Shown here piece after piece: positions 8,097 to 17,027 of a DNA stretch of 64,000 nucleotides. The translations under genes were made by a program, and so were the position numbers. Below the pieces are notes generated by a model. It made no database searches and was not told the origin of the DNA. It saw only the letters and a list, made by a program, of their open reading frames with translations. The DNA lies in contig NZ_OZ221288.1 in the NCBI RefSeq assembly GCF_965118125.1, forward strand, positions 2,170,001 through 2,234,000, in the 5' to 3' direction. The stretch is from Pararobbsia alpina_A (GTDB taxonomy: Bacteria; Pseudomonadota; Gammaproteobacteria; Burkholderiales; Burkholderiaceae). Position 1 is the stretch's first letter. Each line of letters begins with the position of its first letter.

Positions 8097-10262
8097 ATGC
8101 AACGGGTACGGACGCAGTTTCGCAAGAAGCCCCTGACACAACTGGTTATCGCCTCACTGTGCGCGACGGGCGCACAGACGGCGCTCGCACAGGCGAGCGG
8201 AGATCTGGGTTCGGTGCAAAGCACGGCAGTGTCGTCGTCGGCCGGGACACCCGTGAGCAAGGCAGAGACGGCGCCGGCACAGGCACCGTCGCAAGGCTCG
8301 CTCAAGGCGAGCGAGCCGCAGTCGACGATCAGCCAGCGCTATATCGAAGAGAACACTGCACCGACGTCGAACTACACCGATATCGTGCAGATCGCGCCGA
8401 GCGTCGCCGGTATCGACCCGAACGGATCGGGGCTGATGGAATCGCAGACGCTGTCGATCCGCGGCTTTCAGGACGGTCAGTACAACGTGACGTTCGACGG
8501 CATCCCGTTTGGCGATTCGAATGACTTCACGCACCACTCGACGTCGTTCTTCTCGAACCAGCTTCTGGGCAACATCACGATCGATCGCGGTCCCGGCGAC
8601 GCATCGCAGATCGGCTTCGCAACATTCGGCGGCACGATCGGCCTGACGTCGAAGGAACCGTCGATGACGCCGTCGTTCTCGGTGCTCGGCTCGTATGGCA
8701 GCTTCAACACGTGGGATGCAGGTGCGGAATTCAACACGGGGAATATGCAGCAGTGGGGCGATGCCCGTGCGATGGTCGGCTATAACCAGCTGAGCACCGA
8801 CGGCTACCTGACGAACTCGTCGCTGCGTCGCCAGGACGCGTATTTCAAGCTCGAAAAGCCGATCGGCGACAACACGCTGATCACCCTGTTCGCGACGTAC
8901 AACAATCTGCACCAGAACGTTCCGTTCGGCGCAACGGCGGCGCAGATCAAGCAGTACGGTCCCAACTTCGGTTTGAGCAGCGACCCGACGAGCCAGTCCT
9001 TTTACAACTACAACAAGGACCTGATCAACACCGACTTCGAATACCTGGGCATTCAGACCCAGATCGCCGGCTGGAAGATCGACAACAAGCTCTACACCTA
9101 CGGGTACTACCACAACGGCTTCAACGGTCTCGATCCGAATGGCGAGACGCCGAACGGCACGCCGCTTGGCGCGAACAATGTGCCGGGGCAGGAGATGAAC
9201 AACAACTACCGCGCATTCGGCGATGTCATCAGCGCACAGCGCGACCTCGGGCCGGGCACGCTCGAGCTTGGCGGGTGGCTCACGCACCAGTCGAACTTCC
9301 GTGACAACTTCAACGTCGACGACTCGTTGAACTATGCGTTCCTGTCGCAGAACTTCACGATGAACGACACGTTCCTGACGTTCGAGCCGTATGTGCAGTA
9401 CGAGTGGAAGCTGCCCTACGGTCTGACCTTCACGCCGGGCGTCAAGTATGTCTCGTTCAATCGCCAGATCGATGCGCCGATCGACCAGAAGTCGGGCGTG
9501 CCGGTCGACTACGGCCATACGTGGACCAAGGTCCTGCCGTCGTTCACGCTGCATGAGCAGATCAATTCGAACTGGAGTGCCTATATCCAGTACGCGCAGG
9601 GCTTCCTCGCACCGAACCTGAATGTGTTCTACGTGTCCGACCCGAGCGTGTCGGGCCAGCCTGACCCGGAACAGACGGACAACTACCAGATCGGCACGAC
9701 GTACAAGACGGATCGCCTGACGGTATCGGCCGATCTCTATTACATCAACTTCCACAACGCTGTGACGAGCCGCACGGTCGCTGGGAACACGGTGTTCCAG
9801 AACGCGGGCGGCGCGACGTACAAGGGCTTTGAAACTGAAGCGACGCTGTCGGTCGGCTATGGCTTCAGCCTGTATGGAAACCTGACGTTCAATTCGGCCA
9901 AGCAAAAGACGACCGACACATGGATGCCGAATGCGCCGCAGGAAACGGCTGCACTGGGTGTGCTCTACGACCATGGTCCGCTGACGGGCTCGGTCATCAC
10001 CAAATTCGTGGGCCATCAGTTTGGCGACACGGGCGATACGCAGCCGATCGGCGGCTATGCGGTGACGAACCTTGCGGCGACGTACACGATCAAGAATCTG
10101 CTGCCGTGGACGCATAACACGCGCTTCGGCTTCCAGATCGACAACCTGTTCAATCGCACGAGCATCGACGGGCTCGCGGGTTACACGGCTGCTGACAGCA
10201 CACCGCTTTACTGGACCATCCCGGGTCGTGCCTTTATCGGCACCCTTTCCACCGACTTCTAA
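8097..10262 (+). CDS. TonB-dependent outer-membrane receptor
   Basis: The 721-residue receptor has a signal peptide ending near TALAQA and an Ala/Ser-rich linker. Its plug domain contains NYTDIVQIAPSV, TLSIRGFQDGQYNVTFDG and the IDRGPG segment. A 22-strand-type barrel follows, ending in the aromatic terminus FIGTLSTDF needed for outer-membrane assembly. AAGGA precedes the ATG. It is followed at once by exbB, exbD, tonB and a YncE-like gene, so this receptor has its own energising complex. The substrate cannot be read from sequence; siderophore, quinone cofactor (PQQ) or other chelates are possible. No N-terminal FecA-type signalling extension is present. Confidence 0.93.
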   Translation: MQRVRTQFRKKPLTQLVIASLCATGAQTALAQASGDLGSVQSTAVSSSAGTPVSKAETAPAQAPSQGSLKASEPQSTISQRYIEENTAPTSNYTDIVQIAPSVAGIDPNGSGLMESQTLSIRGFQDGQYNVTFDGIPFGDSNDFTHHSTSFFSNQLLGNITIDRGPGDASQIGFATFGGTIGLTSKEPSMTPSFSVLGSYGSFNTWDAGAEFNTGNMQQWGDARAMVGYNQLSTDGYLTNSSLRRQDAYFKLEKPIGDNTLITLFATYNNLHQNVPFGATAAQIKQYGPNFGLSSDPTSQSFYNYNKDLINTDFEYLGIQTQIAGWKIDNKLYTYGYYHNGFNGLDPNGETPNGTPLGANNVPGQEMNNNYRAFGDVISAQRDLGPGTLELGGWLTHQSNFRDNFNVDDSLNYAFLSQNFTMNDTFLTFEPYVQYEWKLPYGLTFTPGVKYVSFNRQIDAPIDQKSGVPVDYGHTWTKVLPSFTLHEQINSNWSAYIQYAQGFLAPNLNVFYVSDPSVSGQPDPEQTDNYQIGTTYKTDRLTVSADLYYINFHNAVTSRTVAGNTVFQNAGGATYKGFETEATLSVGYGFSLYGNLTFNSAKQKTTDTWMPNAPQETAALGVLYDHGPLTGSVITKFVGHQFGDTGDTQPIGGYAVTNLAATYTIKNLLPWTHNTRFGFQIDNLFNRTSIDGLAGYTAADSTPLYWTIPGRAFIGTLSTDF

Positions 10263-10276
10263 CGCGGAGCACATCC

Positions 10277-10972
10277 ATGACCGTCGATGCAGTTTTTCGT
10301 CTCGCCAACGACTCGGGGGGCGTGCTCTATGTGATCGCCGCGATGTTGCTGATTGCGTTGACCGTGATCATCGAGCGCCTCAACTATCTGTATCGGGTTA
10401 CGCGCCGTGTTGACGTTGCCCTGATTCAGATCGACCGGATCGAATCGATCACGCCGGCCTCGCTGTCGGCCTGTGCCGAGGAATTCCGCGGCACTCCGAT
10501 CGCGAGTCTGATCCGGACCGCCTCCCGATTCGCGCGGCACACGTCACGCGACGATCTCAGTGCGCATCTCGAGGAGACGATCATGCGCGAAGCGCCGCGT
10601 GTCGATCGCTTTCTCTGGGTGCTCGACACCATCGTGACGCTGGCGCCGTTGCTCGGCCTGTTCGGCACGATTGTGGGGATGTTCAACGCGTTCCAGGTGT
10701 TGTCGAATACGGCGAACGCGCCGACCCAGGTCACCGGTGGCGTCGCCCAGGCACTCGTCGCGACGGCATCGGGCCTGTTCGTCGCGATGGTGGGCCTTGT
10801 GTTCTTCAACGGGCTGCATAACCGGGTGCGTGTGGTGATTCATCAGCTTGAAGTCATGAAAGTGGCACTCGTGAACCGTATCGTGCACGCTCCGAATGCC
10901 CACGCGGCGACGCTGCGCGAGGTGTCGCCCGCGATGGCCGGATCGATCGCAACGCACGGAGCGTCAGCATGA
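10277..10972 (+). CDS. exbB: ExbB/TolQ-type proton channel subunit
   Basis: The 231-residue inner-membrane protein has the MotA/TolQ/ExbB pattern. A first transmembrane helix lies at about 15-35. A cytoplasmic loop follows, then two helices around FLWVLDTIVTLAPLLGLFGTIVGMF and the Ala/Gly-rich stretch ending LFVAMVGLVFFNGL. The LGLFGTIVGM motif with its pore Thr is conserved. With ExbD it uses the proton gradient to energise TonB. CGGAG lies before the ATG, 14 bases after the receptor stop. Its last codons overlap exbD. Confidence 0.93.
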   Translation: MTVDAVFRLANDSGGVLYVIAAMLLIALTVIIERLNYLYRVTRRVDVALIQIDRIESITPASLSACAEEFRGTPIASLIRTASRFARHTSRDDLSAHLEETIMREAPRVDRFLWVLDTIVTLAPLLGLFGTIVGMFNAFQVLSNTANAPTQVTGGVAQALVATASGLFVAMVGLVFFNGLHNRVRVVIHQLEVMKVALVNRIVHAPNAHAATLREVSPAMAGSIATHGASA

Positions 10973-11430
10973 AGTATCTGGAGGTGCGTAAGGCCCGCAT
11001 CGAGATCATCCCGATGATCGACATCATGTTTTTCCTGCTGGTGTTTTTCATCATGATCACGCTGCACATGATTCCGAATGCCGGGCTGCGTACGCAATTG
11101 CCGTCGAGCAGTAGTGCGCAATCGCTCGTGCCGCCGAATGTGACGGTGTCGATTGCGGACGACGGGGGTGTGTCGGTCGACGGGAAGTCGATGACGCCTG
11201 AAGCGTTGACGGCGATGCTCGCGGCGCGACCCGATCCGGGTCACACCGTGGTGACCGTGGCCGGAGCGGCGCAGGCGCATATTCAACGGCTCGTCGCCGT
11301 GATGGACGCGTGCCGCACGGCGGGCGTGTCGCAAGTCGCGCTGGCTGCACAGCCGACTGCGACGCCTGTCGCACAGCCCGGCGCGCAACCTGCCCCGCAA
11401 TCCGGCACACAAGCTGCCGCACCTCAGTGA
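10969..11430 (+). CDS. exbD: ExbD-type biopolymer transport protein
   Basis: The 153-residue protein has a single N-terminal transmembrane helix with the essential proton-relay Asp (PMIDIMFFLLVFF, Asp18), then a periplasmic domain whose middle shows VTVSIADDGGVSVDG. The C-terminus is an Ala/Pro/Gln-rich tail of about 30 residues not found in standard ExbD. The start codon overlaps the exbB end (ATGA), so translation is coupled. It completes the ExbBD complex for the adjacent receptor. Confidence 0.92.
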   Translation: MKYLEVRKARIEIIPMIDIMFFLLVFFIMITLHMIPNAGLRTQLPSSSSAQSLVPPNVTVSIADDGGVSVDGKSMTPEALTAMLAARPDPGHTVVTVAGAAQAHIQRLVAVMDACRTAGVSQVALAAQPTATPVAQPGAQPAPQSGTQAAAPQ

Positions 11431-11431
11431 C

Positions 11432-12184
11432 ATGGCTACCGAACTGTTCCCGATGACGATGCACGAGACGTTGAGCGAGACACGACGCGAGCGGAACCGG
11501 ATCTATCCGGCCGTCGCGCTCGCACTCGTGATCGAAGCGCTGCTGATCGCCGGAGCCTGTCGCGTGCTGCAGGACAGGGTCCATTCGCATGTCGCGCGTC
11601 CGCCGACGGTGGTGACGTTGTCGCTCGCTGCGCCGCCCAAGCCCGCACCCGCGCCAGACGTGCCGAAACCTGCTGCGCCTCCGCCTGTGAAGCACGAAGC
11701 TGTCGCTCATCCGGTCGTGCATACGCCGCCGAAGCGTCAGGTACCACCGCCCGTGCCAGTGCCCCCCGTGGTGGCCGCACCGCAAACGCCCGCTGTCACA
11801 CCGTCCGCGGTGGCGCAACCTGTCGCTCCGGCTGCACCACCTGCGCCGGCACAGCCAGCCACGCCTCCCAAGGCTGCGCAGTCGGCCGGGCCCGACAAGA
11901 GCTTCGAAGGCGCGCTGCGCGCCGCGATTCAGGCTGCGTTGCACTATCCTGAGTCGGCGCGGATGGCCGGCATGTCGGGCCGCACGCGCGTAGCCTTCCG
12001 GTATCAGGACGGTGTAGCGTCCGATATCAGCGTCGTCGTATCGAGCGGGGTCGGCCTGCTGGATCGCGCTGCGGTGGCAGCGGTTCACGATGCTGCGTTT
12101 CCGAAGCCTGCGGCGGAATGGGCTGGTAAGGCATTGTCAGAGCAAATCTGGGTGACGTTCGATCTCGACGATCGCGCCGAGTGA
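11432..12184 (+). CDS. tonB: TonB energy transducer
   Basis: The 250-residue protein has a cytoplasmic N-terminus, one transmembrane anchor at about 27-45 and a long Pro/Ala/Val/Lys-rich spacer (about 60-155) that spans the periplasm. The C-terminal TonB domain includes YPESARMAGMSGRTRVAFRY and the closing EQIWVTFDL. It is dedicated to the receptor encoded upstream. The start is one base after the exbD stop and its ribosome site is weak, so coupling is likely; ATGs at codons 8 and 10 are alternatives. Confidence 0.92.
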   Translation: MATELFPMTMHETLSETRRERNRIYPAVALALVIEALLIAGACRVLQDRVHSHVARPPTVVTLSLAAPPKPAPAPDVPKPAAPPPVKHEAVAHPVVHTPPKRQVPPPVPVPPVVAAPQTPAVTPSAVAQPVAPAAPPAPAQPATPPKAAQSAGPDKSFEGALRAAIQAALHYPESARMAGMSGRTRVAFRYQDGVASDISVVVSSGVGLLDRAAVAAVHDAAFPKPAAEWAGKALSEQIWVTFDLDDRAE

Positions 12185-12203
12185 AACTTCTTTGAACACA
12201 TTT

Positions 12204-13253
12204 ATGACTATTCGCAAGTCGCTCGCTCTGGCGAGCTGCATCTGGCTGGGTGCCACAGCGATGGCCCAAGCCGCTGATTCACATGCTTCCACGTTTGCTG
12301 TCGAAGCCCATTTCCAGTTGCCCGGTACCGAGCGTTGGGACTACGTGGGTTTCGATGCGGTGCGTCACCATCTGTTCGTCAGTCGCGATACCTACGTGCA
12401 GGTCGTCGATACCGAATCCGGGCATCGGGTCGGACAGATCGCAAACATGTCCGGCGTGCATGGCTTCGCGTTCGCGCAGAATCACAAGCTGGGCTTCGTG
12501 ACGAACGGCCGCGGCAACACGATTGCTGTCGTCGATCTCGATACGTTGAAGACGGTCGACACGATTCAGGCAGGCGGCGCTGATCCCGACGGCATCTTGT
12601 ATGTCCCGGATTCGGACCGTATCTGGGTGAGCAACGGCCATGCTCACAGTGTCAGCGTTGTGGATCCGGTTAGCCGGCATATTGAAGCGACGATCGATGT
12701 CGGTGGCAAACCCGAAACGATCGCCGCCGATCGCGACGGGCATGTGTTCGTGAACATCGAGGACAAGAACGAGATCGTTGAAATTGATGCGAAGCATTCG
12801 ACTGTGATGGCGCACTGGACGCTGGCGCCGTGCGAAGAGCCCTCAGGGCTTGCGATCGATGCCGACAGCAAGCGCTTGTTTGCGACGTGCTCGAATCAAC
12901 GGATGGCCGTGGTCGATGCAACGACGGGGCATGTCGTCGCACAGCTGCCGATCGGTGACCATCCTGATGCTGCGGCATTCGATCCGGTGCTCAAGGTGGC
13001 GCTGAGTTCCAACGGCGATAGCAGCACGTTGACGGTGATTCACGAGGATGATCCGGATCATTTCTCGGTCTCGCAGAACGTCAGGACTCGATCGGGCGCG
13101 AAGACCATGGCGCTCGACGAGACCCATCATCGCGTGTATCTGGTGTCGGCCAGGTTCGGTCCTGCACCGAAGGCGACGACTCAGAAGCCGAATCCGCATC
13201 CGACGATCGTGCCCGGTTCGGTCGAGGTCGTGGTGGTTGCGCCGCCTGCCTGA
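12204..13253 (+). CDS. YncE-like periplasmic beta-propeller protein
   Basis: The product of about 349 residues has a signal peptide ending AMAQA and repeated propeller blades of the YVTN type, seen as AVVDLDTLKTVDTI, SVVDPVSRHIEATIDV and AVVDATTGHVVAQLPIG. It is exported to the periplasm. E. coli yncE lies beside yncD, which encodes a TonB receptor, so the pairing with a receptor here is meaningful. The ATG at 12204 gives a normal signal peptide; a TTG four codons earlier is possible. As last gene of the TonB operon it may bind the imported ligand or DNA/quinone, but the role is unproven. Confidence 0.85.
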   Translation: MTIRKSLALASCIWLGATAMAQAADSHASTFAVEAHFQLPGTERWDYVGFDAVRHHLFVSRDTYVQVVDTESGHRVGQIANMSGVHGFAFAQNHKLGFVTNGRGNTIAVVDLDTLKTVDTIQAGGADPDGILYVPDSDRIWVSNGHAHSVSVVDPVSRHIEATIDVGGKPETIAADRDGHVFVNIEDKNEIVEIDAKHSTVMAHWTLAPCEEPSGLAIDADSKRLFATCSNQRMAVVDATTGHVVAQLPIGDHPDAAAFDPVLKVALSSNGDSSTLTVIHEDDPDHFSVSQNVRTRSGAKTMALDETHHRVYLVSARFGPAPKATTQKPNPHPTIVPGSVEVVVVAPPA

Positions 13254-13481
13254 TCAGGCGCGCGCGTCGATCCACATACGGCCCCATCGTGCGCCGTAAG
13301 CGAGCGCGTGATCGGGCTCGAAGAAATAGTCGACCGCATCGAAATGCACCGGGTCCTGGCCCGGTGCATCGGTCGGGTCGAGCGTCAGACTGGCCGCGAA
13401 CAGCCCGTTGAACACGGGTCGCGCTTCGACGGCCACGTGATACCCCTTGTAAGAAAGCGCCTGCGAGCGAACTTCGATCAT
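13254..13481 (-). CDS. Small conserved hypothetical protein
   Basis: This 75-residue protein starts at an ATG preceded by AGGGATT. It has mixed beta/alpha character (YKGYHVAVEARPVFNGLFAASLTL) and an acidic middle, DAVDYFFEPDHALAYGARWG. Composition and codon use look like a real gene, while longer in-frame upstream sequence does not. It has no signal peptide. It ends flush against the stop of the YncE-like gene, convergently. I do not recognise a named family. Confidence 0.6.
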   Translation of the reverse strand: MIEVRSQALSYKGYHVAVEARPVFNGLFAASLTLDPTDAPGQDPVHFDAVDYFFEPDHALAYGARWGRMWIDARA

Positions 13482-13904
13482 AAGAATCCCTGCGACTGAG
13501 CCACGTCCGGATTCGAGACTACACAGCGCAGTCACGCAACGGAAACGATCATTTCCGCTATCGATATGAGGGTGGCGGGGCTTTGATATCCGTCGCCGTC
13601 GATGTGATGCCTTGATGTGAGCGATATATGCAAGCGCGTTCGCTATCTCAAGGCAGACACTTACTTCCCTACGCACGAGACCTCAGCACACGCTGATCGC
13701 GATCTCCGATGATTCGGCCCGTCCGGCATCGATCTGCGTCAACGCAGCCTACCTGCGAAATCGTCCTGCTTCGTCGAGGTGACGAATACAAGGGCGTACG
13801 AGAAATTCCACGCGAATTCGTTTCTACGTCTCGCCATTTGAGCGACGACGTACGTCTATGAATTCGTCTGGACCCGACGATATTCACACGATTGAGGAAG
13901 TCAA
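13482..13904. other. Intergenic region before the HEPN-type pair
   Basis: About 420 bases without a convincing gene. Composition shifts towards AT around 13560-13900. It should contain the promoters of the small hypothetical gene (leftward) and of the two-gene module that starts at 13905 (rightward). Short open frames here have poor codon use. Confidence 0.4.
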
Positions 13905-14399
13905 ATGTGGGATGAGCTGACGAAGGAAGACAAGGAACAACGGCTGGAACTCTACCTCAAGCGCGTAGATGCGTTTCTTGCGCAAGTTCGCGAGTGGTGC
14001 AGCACGAGGCCGCTGGTGCTGACGGAGTTCTTGATCGGGAAAGGCGAACTGGCGATGCCCGACTACGTTGTGCCGGCCCTGCGCATTGCGACCTTGACTG
14101 GAAAGAAGCTTGGTGAGGTTTTGCCGACGGGAGCACTTACGCTAACAGGCGCAGGCCAGATCTGTATAAAGGTGAGTATCGTAAATCATCGTCTTAGCTT
14201 TCAAACGGACCCTCGGCCTATCGTAGACGGCAAGCGCGAGCCTCTTATCCTGGACGGATCGTATGAGCGAAAGGTAAGGCGAGGCGTCAATGGGGACGGC
14301 TGGTACTGGCTTGAAAACCGGGCACTCAAGCTTAAGCCCGTCACCGAAGCTCTATTCTTTGAATTGTTGTCGGACGGAGCTCGCTATGAAATCGAATAG
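13905..14399 (+). CDS. Hypothetical protein, first gene of a HEPN-type pair
   Basis: The 164-residue soluble protein starts after GAGGAAG. The N-terminus (about 1-35) is a charged helix; the rest appears beta-rich, for example ALTLTGAGQICIKVSIVNHRL, ending YEIE. I do not recognise a family. It is not a minimal nucleotidyltransferase, as the GS-x10-D-x-D pattern is absent. Third codon positions are less GC-rich than in flanking genes, suggesting later acquisition. It overlaps the next gene by 14 bases, so the two are co-expressed, which is typical of toxin-antitoxin or defence pairs. Confidence 0.7.
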   Translation: MWDELTKEDKEQRLELYLKRVDAFLAQVREWCSTRPLVLTEFLIGKGELAMPDYVVPALRIATLTGKKLGEVLPTGALTLTGAGQICIKVSIVNHRLSFQTDPRPIVDGKREPLILDGSYERKVRRGVNGDGWYWLENRALKLKPVTEALFFELLSDGARYEIE

Positions 14400-15060
14400 C
14401 CAGCTCGCGCCCGTATACGAAGCATTTGAGGTCGCTCAAGATTGTTTCTGCGTGGCGAGTGCCACACTCGCTACGGAACGTTCCGCCGACTCGTCGGATT
14501 CGATTGACGGCGTCAAAGGGCGCAGCCCTGAGGAGGTTTTAGACGAGGCGCTGAAACAAACTGAGGAGTTGACCGTTGTTGCGCTCTGGGCGGTTTTCGA
14601 GCGCGATCTTATCGAATATGTACGGTCGACCGTGAAGTGGCTATCTAACGGCCGTCCAGAAAGCTACGCGCGGAATCTGGTGGACAAAGTTGAATGTGAG
14701 GCCGAGTTCTGGCGAGTCGGCGATATCCTCGATTTATTCAAGGGGGAAATCGATACTCATCAGATAGCTCGAATCAAGGAAATCAAACGATATCGTGACT
14801 GGATAGCGCACAGAAATCCGCGGCGAAGTGTGCCGCCGGCATTCTCGCCGGAGGAAGTGTATGGCCACCTTACTGAGTTGTGGGGTCGAATTAGCGAAGC
14901 GCATTGCGTTGCACCTGAAACGACAAGTAGAGCGGAGGTCGGGCCCTTTAGCGCCGGCGATCGAGATCGTGATGCCCCGGTTCCGGCATCGCACGTTAGA
15001 TCACCACCCAGCACGCGACCGCGGCGCTCTGTTGACCGACCGCGATCCGACGACCGATAA
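14386..15060 (+). CDS. HEPN-domain-like protein, second gene of the pair
   Basis: The 224-residue protein starts at an ATG inside the end of the previous gene, after GGAG. The middle is helical, with VALWAVFERDLIEYV at about 65-79, and carries R-x4-H as RDWIAH at 137-142. This is the active-site pattern of HEPN ribonucleases, which often lie beside a partner gene. The arrangement of a first long helix followed by the R-x4-H helix matches RiboL-PSP/MAE_28990-type HEPN proteins. The last 45 or so residues are Arg/Pro/Ser-rich and may be frameshifted or non-native. Function as an RNase effector is inference. Confidence 0.65.
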   Translation: MKSNSQLAPVYEAFEVAQDCFCVASATLATERSADSSDSIDGVKGRSPEEVLDEALKQTEELTVVALWAVFERDLIEYVRSTVKWLSNGRPESYARNLVDKVECEAEFWRVGDILDLFKGEIDTHQIARIKEIKRYRDWIAHRNPRRSVPPAFSPEEVYGHLTELWGRISEAHCVAPETTSRAEVGPFSAGDRDRDAPVPASHVRSPPSTRPRRSVDRPRSDDR

Positions 15061-15142
15061 CTTTGAGCGCTCGGCCAAGCACTGACCACCTCGCGAACGG
15101 ATTGCATCGCTCACTGAGCCGCCGGGAGGCGATGTACGTTGT

Positions 15143-16684
15143 TCAATGCACCTTAAAGGCGGCCACCGCACTGTGCAGCACTTGCGCATGTTCCGCGAGC
15201 GCCTGTGCTGCCGCTGCGGCTTGTTCGACGAGGGCGGCGTTTTGTTGTGTCACTTCGTCCATTTCAGAGACGGCGAGGGCGACTTGATCGATGCCGGTCG
15301 TTTGTTCAGCGGATGCGGTGTTGATTTCGCTCATGATCGCGCTGACGCGCGCAATGCTCGTCGAGATGCCCTTCATTTTGGCACCCGCATCAACAGCGAT
15401 TTCATTGCCGGTCCGGATGCGCGCGACGGATGCTTCGATGAGTTTCTTGATGTCTTTCGCAGCGGTTGACGAGCGTTGCGCGAGCGTGCGGACTTCCGTC
15501 GCAACCACTGCGAAGCCCCGACCTTGTTCGCCTGCGCGGGCCGCTTCGACCGCCGCATTGAGTGCAAGGATATTGGTCTGAAATGCAATCGAATCGATCA
15601 CAGACACGATGTCGGCCATCTTGACTGAGCTTTGTTCGATCTCGCTCATCGTCGCAACCATGCGTGACACGGCTTCGTCGCCCGCGCCCGCGTCGTCTCG
15701 TGCGACGGATGCGAGGTCGTTGGCCTGACGCGCGTTCTCGGAGTTCTGGCGGACTGTTGACGTGAGTTCCTCCATGCTTGCGGCCGTCTGCTCGAGCGAT
15801 GCAGCTTGCCGCTCGGTCCGCGCCGACAAGTCCTGATTGCCCGCTGCAATCTGCGTTGCTGCGGAGGTGATGGCTTCACCGCTCGTGCGAACCGCCGCGA
15901 CGGTCTGCTGAAGCTGAGATTTGGTGTCGCCGAGCGAGCGGAGCAGTTGACCGAGTTCATTGGTCGAATCCGTCTCGACTTCGCGTCTCAGATCGCCAGT
16001 CGCCATTTCCTTGAAGTGATCGAGCGCCTGCGTGACAGGCGTGTTGATCGCGTTCGTGAGACTTCTCGCGGTCAGCAGGGCCATGCCCAATGCAAATGCG
16101 ATCAGCACGCAGGTCAGTGCTGTCATCCGCTGATAGTCGGTTTCCGCGGCTTCATAGGCGGCGTTGCCGCGTGAGTCGATCAGGCTCTTGAGCGCGTCGT
16201 TGGCGTTGACGAACTGCGTATAGGCCTTGCCGACGCGTGTCGCCGCATCATAGTACTCGGCCGTCTTCGTATCGCGCACGACGTTGGAGAACGCCACAAA
16301 AGCGTCTTTGAGCGCGGTGCGCTTCGTCGATGCCGTATCGGCAAGCTGACGTTCCTGGTCGTCGGCGTGCATCTGCCGATACCGATCCCATGCCTCGTCG
16401 GAGGCGGCCCAATATTGGAGTCCTTTTTTGAGGTCCTCAGCCGCGACGTCCGGTGACGTGGCGAGCGGAGCACGAAGCACAACGGCCCGGGCGCGCCCGA
16501 TCTGGATTTCGGCGTCGCCGAGCAAGCGCACTCCAACCAGCGAGTCGCCGTGCACCACCTTGAGGCTCGAGACGGCCCCGTGCATACCGAGGAGCGATAC
16601 GGCACCCAGTACGAACACGAGCAGTGCGAGTACGCCGACGGCAGCGCGCAGGCGCCACCGAATGGACAAGTTCTTCAAAATCAT
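15143..16684 (-). CDS. Methyl-accepting chemotaxis protein
   Basis: The 513-residue chemoreceptor has transmembrane helices at about 11-33 and 190-212 around a four-helix periplasmic sensor of the Tar type (about 35-188). A HAMP domain follows at about 213-265, then a signalling domain whose tip reads IDSIAFQTNILALNAAVEAARAG split across the hairpin. Methylation-helix Glu/Gln pairs flank it (LEQTAASMEELT, DEVTQQNAALVEQAA). There is no C-terminal CheR-docking pentapeptide. The gene is monocistronic; ligand unknown. Confidence 0.95.
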   Translation of the reverse strand: MILKNLSIRWRLRAAVGVLALLVFVLGAVSLLGMHGAVSSLKVVHGDSLVGVRLLGDAEIQIGRARAVVLRAPLATSPDVAAEDLKKGLQYWAASDEAWDRYRQMHADDQERQLADTASTKRTALKDAFVAFSNVVRDTKTAEYYDAATRVGKAYTQFVNANDALKSLIDSRGNAAYEAAETDYQRMTALTCVLIAFALGMALLTARSLTNAINTPVTQALDHFKEMATGDLRREVETDSTNELGQLLRSLGDTKSQLQQTVAAVRTSGEAITSAATQIAAGNQDLSARTERQAASLEQTAASMEELTSTVRQNSENARQANDLASVARDDAGAGDEAVSRMVATMSEIEQSSVKMADIVSVIDSIAFQTNILALNAAVEAARAGEQGRGFAVVATEVRTLAQRSSTAAKDIKKLIEASVARIRTGNEIAVDAGAKMKGISTSIARVSAIMSEINTASAEQTTGIDQVALAVSEMDEVTQQNAALVEQAAAAAQALAEHAQVLHSAVAAFKVH

Positions 16685-17027
16685 CCCTCTGTCGAATGTG
16701 CTTCAAATCGGACATCGATGTCATTTCGAACCGCGCGGTCAGGCAGTCCGTTGTCCTGCTGCATGCGGCCTGACAAGCGCGCGCCGCCCCCGATTCGAAG
16801 GCATGCATAACGTACGGGTTAACGGCAGTTTGTACCGATACGTGAGGCCGCCCGGAATCAAGTTCACCGTCAATCCGAAGCCGCCAGAATCGGGCGCTTG
16901 ACCGAATCGTGAGCCCGGCGGAGAGACCGACAGAAGCAAGAGCCAACTCGATCTCGACGAAGAATCGTTGTGGCGTCAAAAGATCGACCCCGGCACAATG
17001 CACGGGTGCCTTTGAGGAACCACGCCC
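16685..17027. other. Intergenic region upstream of the chemoreceptor
   Basis: Roughly 340 bases hold the divergent promoters of the chemoreceptor gene (leftward) and the DUF1801 gene (rightward). No sigma-28-like flagellar promoter was found upstream of the chemoreceptor, and no gene is supported. Confidence 0.4.

Noticed and set aside
8154..10274. Open frame of over 700 codons antisense to the TonB receptor gene
   Set aside because: It arises from GC-rich codon bias; its composition is Arg/Val-rich without domain motifs, and the receptor on the other strand is unmistakable.
13669..13887. Small minus-strand open frame before the HEPN-type pair
   Set aside because: Poor codon use, no ribosome site, Arg/Ser-rich composition typical of non-coding GC-rich DNA.
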